IMG/VR virus record: IMGVR_UViG_3300023184_000538
Location: 1-23,205 of that record
Strand: one strand, 5' to 3'
DNA length: 23,205 nucleotides
DNA from: a virus
The position numbers and the translations under genes were made by a program. This document shows positions 1 through 6,970 of the stretch, one piece after another. Numbering within the stretch: position 1 is the stretch's first letter; every line of letters begins with the position of its first letter. A model generated the notes under the pieces. The model had not been told where the DNA came from, searched no databases, and saw nothing but the letters and a program-made list of their open reading frames with translations.

Positions 1-1
1 G

Positions 2-253
2 TGGAATACGCACTCCAGGTACTGCTTTATTAAGCCAATGAAGCAGAAGGATTCGGTTATAAACAAGAACAGTAAGGAGGAGCCACTGATGGGTACCATT
101 GTCTATATAAATCAAGAGTTGCTAGATCTCGGTCTAAGCATTGGAGATGAGATCTCGTTTGAGCCAGACAGTGAGTACCCATTCTATATAAATGATGAGA
201 AGTTGTACAGGATGACCACCAAAAACATTACAATCAAATGGACCACAACATAA
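2..253 (+). CDS. GroES-like co-chaperonin, 3' end of gene (5' partial)
   Basis: The frame is open from the first bases of the window to the TAA at 251-253, so the ATG at 38 is probably internal and the real start lies upstream. The visible 83 residues follow the GroES (Cpn10) order: an entry strand RYCFIKPM, a short loop, KEEPLMGTIVYIN (compare the family pattern with G-x-V-V-x-V-G), then LGLSIGDEISF and a hairpin ending YINDEKLYRMTTKNITI, which matches the family's VGD-x-V-x-F and I-x-G-x-x-Y-x-I-x-x-x-x-I pattern. GroES rings cap chaperonins; phage versions (T4 gp31 is the known case) help the host chaperonin fold the capsid protein, which would suit a place beside the head genes. The mobile-loop region looks short. 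The gene overlaps the next by 16 bases. Recognition is by pattern only; another small beta-barrel protein is possible. Confidence 0.5.
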   Translation, partial: WNTHSRYCFIKPMKQKDSVINKNSKEEPLMGTIVYINQELLDLGLSIGDEISFEPDSEYPFYINDEKLYRMTTKNITIKWTTT

Positions 254-510
254 TAAAACAAAAGATTATTGCTGCTGGATACAAGGCTGTAAATGAACTA
301 ATAAAGGTTGCAGAGGACGAGATTATAACTGGTATGGAGACAGACCTGTCTGCGGACAAACTAAAGAACGCGGCAGCTACGAAACGCTTGGCTATCGAGG
401 ATGCCTTCCAGATACTTAATAGGATAGAGCAAGAGAACGACAAACTTACCGAAGAGGTCAAGGTGTCAGAACCTAAAATACAGGGATTTGCAGAAAAAAG
501 ATCAAAATAA
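238..510 (+). CDS. Small helical protein before TerL, candidate small terminase
   Basis: This 90-residue protein starts at an ATG inside the upstream gene (16-base overlap) and ends inside the candidate TTG-start version of the terminase gene (23-base overlap). It is almost entirely predicted helix, rich in Ala, Glu, Lys and Ile, with a charged heptad-like stretch from about residue 55 (AFQILNRIEQENDKLTEEV) that could form a coiled coil. The segment LSADKLKNAAATKRLAIEDA resembles small conserved proteins I remember from marine Bacteroidota phages. Its position directly before the large terminase is where small terminase subunits (DNA recognition, coiled-coil oligomerisation) usually sit, and the size and helicity fit. 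No DNA-binding helix-turn-helix is obvious, so the function is an inference from position. Confidence 0.55.
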   Translation: MDHNIIKQKIIAAGYKAVNELIKVAEDEIITGMETDLSADKLKNAAATKRLAIEDAFQILNRIEQENDKLTEEVKVSEPKIQGFAEKRSK

Positions 511-2734
511 TCTATATACTAGGCTTAGCGAATTACTTCCAGCTAATACCATACACATGAAGAATAAGGCCAAGTCTTGGGCCTATGGTTATGACGAGAA
601 GCACGATCTGGTTGTTATATCTAAGGACGGAACCATCGGTGACATATACGAGATAAACGGTCTCAATATAGCGCTGCCATCCGTCCCAAAAATTGTGTAT
701 AAAAGGGACGAGAAGAAGGAGAATCAGTACTGGGAACCAGCTGACTATCCTAGGGAACTATCAAATATAAAGTCTATATTCCAGTGGCACACGATGTCAA
801 AGGAGTTCAAGGCTAAGTGGGTTGACTACATAGAGGGAGAGTTTGACCGTAGGGAGAACGGGTTCTTCTTCAAGAATAACGGGATAGATACGTACATAAC
901 TGGTTCTCAGTACATGTACCTACAGTGGACAAAGATTGACGTTGGACTTCCAGACTTTAGGGAGGCTAACAGGATATTCTTTATATTTTGGGAGGCGTGC
1001 AAGGCTGACGACAGGTGCTTCGGTATGACCTACCTGAAAATCAGACGTTCTGGTTTCTCGTTCATGGGATCAAGCGAGCTGGCTAATATAGGAACACTTG
1101 CAAAGGATGCAAGACTTGGCATACTGTCAAAGACTGGTAACGATGCCAAGACAATGTTTACTGACAAGGTTGTACCTATTGTGAACAACTACCCGTTCTT
1201 CTTCAAGCCGATACAGGATGGTATGGACAAGCCTAAGACAGAATTAGCGTTCAGGGTTCCTGCGTCAAAGATTACAAAGAAGAACATGTACGAGGATGGT
1301 GATGTTGAGATCGAGGGCCTTGACACCACAATTGACTGGAAGAACACAGGAGACAACTCTTACGATGGTCAGAAGCTACAGCTACTGATACATGACGAGA
1401 GCGGTAAGTGGCTAGCACCAGATAACATCCTGAACAACTGGAGGGTTACCAAGACATGTCTACGATTAGGTAGCAGGATAATCGGTAAGTGCCTAATGGG
1501 ATCAACGCCTAACGCTCTTGCAAAGGGAGGATCTAACTTCAAGAAGCTGTACGAGGACTCAAACATAAAGACAAGGAACAACAACGGACAGACTAAGTCT
1601 GGTATGTACTCGCTGTATATACCGATGGAGTGGAACTTTGAGGGGTACATAGACATCTACGGTATGCCAGTGTTCAGAGAGCCAGCAAAGCCAGTGCAGA
1701 GTATAGATAAGTCTATGATAAAGACTGGTGCAGTTGACTACTGGGAGAACGAGGTAGAGTCACTTAAGTCTGACGCTGATGCCCTTAACGAGTTCTACAG
1801 GCAGTTCTCTAGGACAGAGTCTCACGCGTTCAGGGACGAGAGCAAGTCATCCATATTCAACCTAACAAAGATATACCAGCAGATAGACTACAACGACTCT
1901 CTTATAAAGGACAGGGTTCTGACTCGTGGATCTTTTAGTTGGTACGAAGGAAAGAAGGACACAAAGGTTGTATGGACACCAGACACAAGGGGAAGGTTCC
2001 TAGTATCCTGGATACCAAGTAACCAGATGCAGAATAACGTCATCAATAAGAATGGGATGAAGTACCCAGGTAACGACCATATCGGTGCGTTTGGTTGTGA
2101 CCCTTATGACATATCTGGGACAGTTGGTGGTGGTGGATCTAACGGATCACTTCATGGACTCACTAAGTTCAATATGGACGACGCACCTAGTAACCACTTC
2201 TTCCTTGAGTACATAGCAAGGCCACAGACCGCAGAGATATTCTTTGAGGAGGTACTGATGGCGTGTGTGTTCTATGGCATGCCTATACTTGTTGAGAATA
2301 ATAAGCCAAGGCTACTGTACCACCTAAAGAACAGGGGTTACAGGGGATTCTCTATGAACAGGCCAGACAAGCACGTAACGAACCTATCTAAGACAGAGAA
2401 GGAACTAGGAGGTATACCCAACTCATCTGAGGACGTTAAGCAGTCACACGCGGCTGCAATTGAGTCATACATAGAGAAGTACGTAGGACTAGATATGGAG
2501 GGAACGTACAGGGACTCTGACGAGATGGGCGACATGTACTTCACAAGAACTATAGAGGAGTGGGCCAAGTTTGATATTAATAATCGTACAAAATTTGATG
2601 CCGCAATTAGCTCTGGACTAGCTATAATGGCTAATCAAAAGAATGTGTACCTTACGGCAAAAAAAGAATCGAAATTAAGCATTACCTTTGCGAAATATAA
2701 TAATAACGGAAGATATAGTGAAATTATAAAATAG
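488..2734 (+). CDS. terL: Terminase large subunit (packaging ATPase and nuclease)
   Basis: This is the packaging motor that translocates and cuts phage DNA. The ATPase domain shows a lambda-gpA-like deviant P-loop KIRRSGFS at residues 184-191, with the lysine at its start and phenylalanine where the usual Walker A lysine would be. It is followed by Walker B LLIHDE with D303 and E304, and by motif III MGSTPN at 337-342. The nuclease domain follows, with GCDPYD (D538) as the likely first metal ligand. About 748 residues and the sequence RRSGFSFMGSSE...ILSKTGNDAKTMF match crAss-like terminases as I know them. The start is uncertain: TTG at 488 gives the length above, while ATG at 557 would give 725 residues; the conserved region begins only after the ATG (KSWAYGYDEKHDLVVISK). 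The last roughly 50 codons switch to AAA-rich use next to the homing endonuclease. The stop codon overlaps the next start by one base. Confidence 0.93.
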   Translation: MQKKDQNNLYTRLSELLPANTIHMKNKAKSWAYGYDEKHDLVVISKDGTIGDIYEINGLNIALPSVPKIVYKRDEKKENQYWEPADYPRELSNIKSIFQWHTMSKEFKAKWVDYIEGEFDRRENGFFFKNNGIDTYITGSQYMYLQWTKIDVGLPDFREANRIFFIFWEACKADDRCFGMTYLKIRRSGFSFMGSSELANIGTLAKDARLGILSKTGNDAKTMFTDKVVPIVNNYPFFFKPIQDGMDKPKTELAFRVPASKITKKNMYEDGDVEIEGLDTTIDWKNTGDNSYDGQKLQLLIHDESGKWLAPDNILNNWRVTKTCLRLGSRIIGKCLMGSTPNALAKGGSNFKKLYEDSNIKTRNNNGQTKSGMYSLYIPMEWNFEGYIDIYGMPVFREPAKPVQSIDKSMIKTGAVDYWENEVESLKSDADALNEFYRQFSRTESHAFRDESKSSIFNLTKIYQQIDYNDSLIKDRVLTRGSFSWYEGKKDTKVVWTPDTRGRFLVSWIPSNQMQNNVINKNGMKYPGNDHIGAFGCDPYDISGTVGGGGSNGSLHGLTKFNMDDAPSNHFFLEYIARPQTAEIFFEEVLMACVFYGMPILVENNKPRLLYHLKNRGYRGFSMNRPDKHVTNLSKTEKELGGIPNSSEDVKQSHAAAIESYIEKYVGLDMEGTYRDSDEMGDMYFTRTIEEWAKFDINNRTKFDAAISSGLAIMANQKNVYLTAKKESKLSITFAKYNNNGRYSEIIK
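2683..2690 (+). promoter_or_regulatory. Weak candidate promoter (-7 box) for the homing endonuclease
   Basis: TACCTTTG fits the Bacteroidota -7 consensus TAnnTTTG and is the same octamer as the one before the GNAT gene. It lies inside the last codons of the terminase gene, 43 bases before the endonuclease GTG. No -33 TTTG is seen at the usual distance, and a chance match in coding sequence is quite possible. Confidence 0.15.
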
Positions 2735-3408
2735 TGGCATATTTATATAGACATATTAGATTAGATAAAAATATACCATTCTACATAGGAATAGGTATAG
2801 ATAGTAATTACTATAGAGCTAATTCTAAAAAAAGTAGAAATGATCACTGGAATAAAATAGTAAATAAAACAGAATACGAAGTAGAGATACTATTTGAGCA
2901 CGAAGATTATAATTTTATAAAAGAGAAGGAAAAAGAATTTATATTTTTGTATGGTAGAAAAGATACCAATAATGGGATGTTAGTTAATAAGACTGATGGT
3001 GGAGATGGTTGTTTAGGATTAATTCATTCAGATGAAGCTAAATTAAAAATGAGTATTCCAAACAAAGGAAAAATAATTTCTGAAGAACAAAAGAGAAAAG
3101 TTTCTGAATTTCATAAAGGAAAAATTGTAAGTAAAGAAACAAGGTTAAAAATGTCAGAGGCTAGAAAAGGAGATAAAAATTCAAGATACGGTAAAACTAT
3201 TTCTGAAGATACTCGTAATAAAATGATAAGTTCTGCAAGAAGAGGTTCTGAAAATGTTACTGCAAAACTAAGTGAAAATGATGTAATATCTATTAGAAAA
3301 ATGTACAAAACTAAAAAATATACTTATTTAAAATTAGCTGAAATTTATGCAATTTCAAGAAGTAATATAAAATCTATATTAAACAGAAATACTTGGAAAC
3401 ATATATAA
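2734..3408 (+). CDS. Free-standing GIY-YIG homing endonuclease with NUMOD3 repeats
   Basis: This nuclease probably cuts phage genomes that lack it, so that repair copies the gene across. The GIY-YIG domain occupies residues 3-92: YLYRH (3-7, the GIY strand), FYIGIG (16-21, the YIG strand), candidate conserved arginines R28 and R35, likely catalytic glutamate E66 in the pattern E-x-x-F-I, and the late asparagine N85 in LVNKTDGGDG. Residues 97 to about 165 hold several short NUMOD3-type DNA-binding repeats, each ending in a GK or RKG turn. The C-terminus (KLAEIYAISRSNIKSILNR) reads as a helix-turn-helix. The start is GTG, overlapping the terminase TAG by one base, and the domain begins at once so no earlier start is needed. 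The stop abuts the portal ATG directly. The gene is much richer in A+T and in AAA lysine codons than its neighbours, a sign of recent arrival. No intron surrounds it. Confidence 0.88.
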   Translation: MAYLYRHIRLDKNIPFYIGIGIDSNYYRANSKKSRNDHWNKIVNKTEYEVEILFEHEDYNFIKEKEKEFIFLYGRKDTNNGMLVNKTDGGDGCLGLIHSDEAKLKMSIPNKGKIISEEQKRKVSEFHKGKIVSKETRLKMSEARKGDKNSRYGKTISEDTRNKMISSARRGSENVTAKLSENDVISIRKMYKTKKYTYLKLAEIYAISRSNIKSILNRNTWKHI

Positions 3409-5844
3409 ATGAAAGACGTAAAAATAAATATACCTGAGACTGCATTTCCAGATCAGTTTGCTTCAGATAAACAAAAAGAATCTTACGAATACGGATTACA
3501 GATTGGTAACGCTATCTCTTACGAGTGGTTCAGGAAAGATAACCATAACTCAAGATTTTATAATCAGTGGGGGGACTTCCATAGATTAAGACTATACGCA
3601 AGGGGAGAGCAGTCAGTGGCCAAGTACAAGAACGAGATGGCTGTTGATGGCGACCTTAGTCATTTAAACCTAGACTGGACTCCAGTACCTATCATACCTA
3701 AGTTTGTTGATGTTGTTGTTAACGGAATGAATGACAGACTGTTCAAGGTTAAGGCATACGCACAGGATTCGATATCACTACAGAAGAAGACCAAGTATCA
3801 GGACATGATACAGGCAGACATGCTATCAAAGGATATATTAACTGGCATTAAGGATAATCTAGGTGTTGACGCGTTCGACACAAATCCAGATGAGTTACCA
3901 GAGAACGACGAGGAACTTGCTCTATACATGGAGCTTAAGTACAAGCCAGCGATAGAGATTGCTGAGGAGGAGGCCATCAACACTGTACTAGACCAGAATA
4001 ACTACAACGAGACAAGAAAGAGGATAGACTATGACATTGCCACACTAGGAATAGGTGTTGCAAAGCATATGTTCCTTCCAGGTGCTGGTGTAAAGATTGA
4101 GTACGTAGACCCAGCAAATGTTGTACATAGTTACACAGAGGATCCAAACTTCAAGGACTGCTTCTACTGGGGAGAGATCAAGACAGTTCCAATAACGGAG
4201 CTTGTAAAAATAGATCCTAGCTTAACTAATGAACAACTTGAAGAGATTTCTAAGTATAGTCAGTCTTGGTATAACTACTACAATTCATCCCAGTTTTATA
4301 ATAACAGCCTCTTTAGCAAGGACTCTGCTACACTGCTATATTTTAACTATAAGACGACCAAGAATATAGTATACAAGAAGAAGAACCTAGACAATGGTAA
4401 CTTCAAGATAATAGACAAAGAAGACACGTTCAATCCTCCACAGGAGATGATGGACGAGGGTAACTTCGAAAAGATTGAGAAGAGAATAGACGTGTGGTAC
4501 GATGGTATCATGGTCATGGGAACTAATATAATGCTGAAGTGGGAGCTGTCAAGGAATATGGTAAGACCTAAGTCTGCATCTCAGCGTGCGATACCAAATT
4601 ACGTAGCAGTTGCACCAAGGATGTACAAGGGAGCCATAGAGTCACTCGTTAAGAGGATGATACCGTTCGCTGACCTTATACAGGTTACTCACTTAAAACT
4701 ACAGCAGGTCATATCTAAGGTTGTACCTGATGGTGTATTCATTGATGCCGATGGTATCAACGAGGTAGACCTTGGAACTGGATCAGCATACACACCAGAG
4801 GACGCACTCAGACTATACTTCCAGACTGGTAGTGTTATCGGTAGGAGCTACACAGGAGATGGTGAGTTTAATAATGCAAGGGTTCCTATCCAGGAGCTTA
4901 ACTCTAATAGTGGACAGGCCAAGATATCTAGCCTTGTAGGAAGTTACAACCACTACCTAGGAATGATTAGAGATGTTACAGGACTTAACGAGGCACGTGA
5001 CGGCTCTATGCCAGATCCAAACTCTTTGGTTGGTGTACAGAAACTAGCAGCACTTAACTCAAACACAGCTACAAGACACATACTAGAGTCTAGCTTATAC
5101 ATTACAAGGACTCTATCTGAAGCTATATCTTATAGGGTTGCTGATATACTAGAGTACTCAGACTTTAAGGACGAGTTCATACTTCAGATTGGTAAGTACA
5201 ACGTGAGTATACTTGAGGACATAAAGGATCTTCATATATACGACTTTGGTATATTTATAGAGGTTGCTCCAGATGAGGAAGAGAAGGCACAACTAGAGGC
5301 TAACATTCAGATGGCTCTATCTAGAGATGCTATTTATTTAGAGGATGCAATAGACATCAGGGAGATTAGAAACCTTAAGCTGGCTAATCAGTATCTTAAA
5401 CTTCAGAGAAAGAAGAAGGAGGACACGGTTCAGAAGAACCAACAGGCTCAGCAACAGATGCAGGGTCAGATACAACAGCAGTCTCAACAGGCGGCAGCTC
5501 AGAATAATTTACAGGCCATACAGGCAGAGACACAGTCTAAGATGCAGATCAAGCAGGCTGAAGTTGGTTTTGATATTGAGAAATTGAAACAAGAGGCTCA
5601 GCTTAAGATGGAACTTATGAGGATGGAGTTTGATCTACAGATGCAACTAAAAGGCGTTGAGACAGAGCAACTTAATCAGAAGGACACACTTAAGGAGAAG
5701 GCAAAAGATAAGAGAATAAGCATACAGAATACACAACAATCAAAGTTAATTGACCAGCGTAAGAATAACCTTCCACCTGTAAACTTTGAATCGAATGAGG
5801 ATAGCTTGGACGGATTCGATATGGCTGAATTCGAACCAAGATAA
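3409..5844 (+). CDS. Portal protein
   Basis: The 811-residue protein is the twelve-subunit ring at one capsid vertex through which DNA enters and leaves. The call rests on its position after terminase and before scaffold and capsid genes, its length (typical of crAss-like portals) and the conserved stretch RLYARGEQSV...LSHLNLDWTPVPIIPKFVDVVVNGM at about residues 63-107. The middle, about residues 390-560 (MYKGAIESLVKRMIPFADLI, then DVTGLNEARDGSMPDPNSLV), resembles the stem/tunnel region of long portals. From about residue 665 the protein becomes a glutamine-rich helical tail (QQAQQQMQGQIQQQSQQAAA) with coiled-coil character, ending in an acidic segment SNEDSLDGFDMAEFEPR; this probably forms the barrel inside the head. 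The ATG directly abuts the upstream stop. The first roughly 50 codons are AAA-rich like the neighbouring endonuclease, then AAG predominates. Confidence 0.88.
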   Translation: MKDVKINIPETAFPDQFASDKQKESYEYGLQIGNAISYEWFRKDNHNSRFYNQWGDFHRLRLYARGEQSVAKYKNEMAVDGDLSHLNLDWTPVPIIPKFVDVVVNGMNDRLFKVKAYAQDSISLQKKTKYQDMIQADMLSKDILTGIKDNLGVDAFDTNPDELPENDEELALYMELKYKPAIEIAEEEAINTVLDQNNYNETRKRIDYDIATLGIGVAKHMFLPGAGVKIEYVDPANVVHSYTEDPNFKDCFYWGEIKTVPITELVKIDPSLTNEQLEEISKYSQSWYNYYNSSQFYNNSLFSKDSATLLYFNYKTTKNIVYKKKNLDNGNFKIIDKEDTFNPPQEMMDEGNFEKIEKRIDVWYDGIMVMGTNIMLKWELSRNMVRPKSASQRAIPNYVAVAPRMYKGAIESLVKRMIPFADLIQVTHLKLQQVISKVVPDGVFIDADGINEVDLGTGSAYTPEDALRLYFQTGSVIGRSYTGDGEFNNARVPIQELNSNSGQAKISSLVGSYNHYLGMIRDVTGLNEARDGSMPDPNSLVGVQKLAALNSNTATRHILESSLYITRTLSEAISYRVADILEYSDFKDEFILQIGKYNVSILEDIKDLHIYDFGIFIEVAPDEEEKAQLEANIQMALSRDAIYLEDAIDIREIRNLKLANQYLKLQRKKKEDTVQKNQQAQQQMQGQIQQQSQQAAAQNNLQAIQAETQSKMQIKQAEVGFDIEKLKQEAQLKMELMRMEFDLQMQLKGVETEQLNQKDTLKEKAKDKRISIQNTQQSKLIDQRKNNLPPVNFESNEDSLDGFDMAEFEPR

Positions 5845-5848
5845 TTAG

Positions 5849-5856
5849 TAACTTTG
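5849..5856 (+). promoter_or_regulatory. Promoter -7 box before scaffold and capsid genes
   Basis: TAACTTTG is an exact match to the Bacteroidota -7 element TAnnTTTG. It lies in the 29-base gap after the portal gene, 17 bases before the scaffold ATG, which implies a leader of roughly 10-15 bases that is almost all A and T. A clear -33 TTTG is not visible; TTCG at 5830-5833 is the nearest candidate, with a short spacer. It would give the scaffold and capsid genes their own strong late transcript. Confidence 0.5.
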
Positions 5857-5873
5857 CAAAAAAATTAAATCAA

Positions 5874-6959
5874 ATGGAAAATTTCACAGTTAGAGACGTA
5901 GGTGTCTCTGAGCAAAAGTCTATTCAAGAGGTAGAACAGCAGTTGTTAGATCAACACGAGGAGAAGTTTAGTCAGGATGTTCAACAGGATGAGCCGATCA
6001 TTGCAAATGAACAGATTGAAAAGGATGAACTGAAGGACGAGGATGTACTATCGTACATTAAGAACAGATACAATAAGGAAGTAAACTCAATTGATGAGTT
6101 ATTTCAAAAGAGGGAGGATACAGAAGAGTTGCCAGGCGACGTATCTGCATACTTCAAATATAAGAAAGAGACTGGACGTGGGATAGAAGACTTTGTTAAG
6201 TTAAACAGGGACTACGACTCAATGGATTCAGACTCATTGTTGGCAGAGTACTACTCACAGACAGATGAAGATCTGGACGAGGAGGATATCGCTTATATGA
6301 TTGAGGACAAGTTCTCGTACGACGAGGACCTAGACGATCCAAAAGATATCAAGAAGAAAGAACTCGCCAAGAAGAAAGAGCTTGCTAAGGCCAAGAAGTA
6401 CTTTGAGGATTCAAAGGAGGCGTACAGGATACCAGTTGAGTCAGCTGGAGGTCTTGTCTCTGATGATGAGAAGGAGACTTACAACGCCTACAAGAAATAC
6501 GTTCAAGATTCGCAGAGTCAACAAGAAGAAAATTACAGAAAATCTGAGTATTTTCAAAAGAAGACGGAGGAGCTTTTCTCTGATGATTTCAAAGGTTTTG
6601 ATTTCGTTATAGGAGATAAGACAGTTAAGTTTTCACCTGGAGATGTTAAGGAGACTAAGAAAATTCAATCAGATGTTTCAAATTTCATATCTAAGTATAT
6701 AGATGCGAATGGAATGATATCTGATCCTGTTGGTTACCACCGTTCATTAGCAGCTGCTATGAACCCAGAGAAGATGGCCACGTTCTTTTACGAACAGGGC
6801 AAGGCTGAAGCGTTATTAGATAATGCAAGAAAAATTAAGAACATTGACATGGATACCAGGAGTACTCCGCAGTCAATCAGCCAGTCTGGTTTTAAAGTTG
6901 TAGCTACTGACAGTGATAGCGGAAGAGGATTAAGAATAAAAAGTAATAGGAACAATTAA
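5874..6959 (+). CDS. Probable capsid scaffolding protein
   Basis: The 361-residue protein sits between portal and major capsid protein, the classic scaffold position. It is very acidic in residues 1-155 (for example DQHEEKFSQDVQQDEPIIAN, and TDEDLDEEDIAYMIEDKF) and then basic and helical (IKKKELAKKKELAKAKKYF, about residues 159-177), with a long charged helical middle. The C-terminal region, residues 240-361, is more ordered and ends in a basic tail with SGRGLRIKSNRNN. Acid-rich helical proteins with a basic C-terminus that binds the capsid protein are the norm for scaffolds, which line the procapsid and leave or are degraded on maturation. No protease motif is seen. The ATG follows an A-rich leader without a Shine-Dalgarno sequence. 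A head-decoration or internal head protein remains possible. Confidence 0.65.
   Translation: MENFTVRDVGVSEQKSIQEVEQQLLDQHEEKFSQDVQQDEPIIANEQIEKDELKDEDVLSYIKNRYNKEVNSIDELFQKREDTEELPGDVSAYFKYKKETGRGIEDFVKLNRDYDSMDSDSLLAEYYSQTDEDLDEEDIAYMIEDKFSYDEDLDDPKDIKKKELAKKKELAKAKKYFEDSKEAYRIPVESAGGLVSDDEKETYNAYKKYVQDSQSQQEENYRKSEYFQKKTEELFSDDFKGFDFVIGDKTVKFSPGDVKETKKIQSDVSNFISKYIDANGMISDPVGYHRSLAAAMNPEKMATFFYEQGKAEALLDNARKIKNIDMDTRSTPQSISQSGFKVVATDSDSGRGLRIKSNRNN
6351..6386 (+). repeat. Tandem 18-bp repeat in the scaffold gene (KKKELA x2)
   Basis: Two adjacent 18-base units (6351-6368 and 6369-6386) share their first eleven bases and encode the same six residues, KKKELA, at residues 160-171; a degenerate third unit (KAKK) follows. 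The later codons differ only at silent third positions, so the duplication is old enough to have drifted but is conserved at the protein level. It lengthens a basic helix. Confidence 0.75.
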
Positions 6960-6970
6960 AACACAAAAAA

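Noticed and set aside
2570-3450. Group I or II intron carrying the homing endonuclease
   Set aside because: The terminase frame ends with its own stop codon and the portal begins with its own ATG; neither gene is split, so the endonuclease is free-standing.
5400-5720. Glutamine-rich tail of the portal as a tandem DNA repeat
   Set aside because: The peptide is repetitive in composition, but I found no regular repeat unit in the DNA; it reads as a coiled coil.
6382-6612. 76-codon + strand frame inside the scaffold gene
   Set aside because: It is an Arg-rich out-of-frame reading of Lys/Glu-rich coding sequence, without its own start signals.
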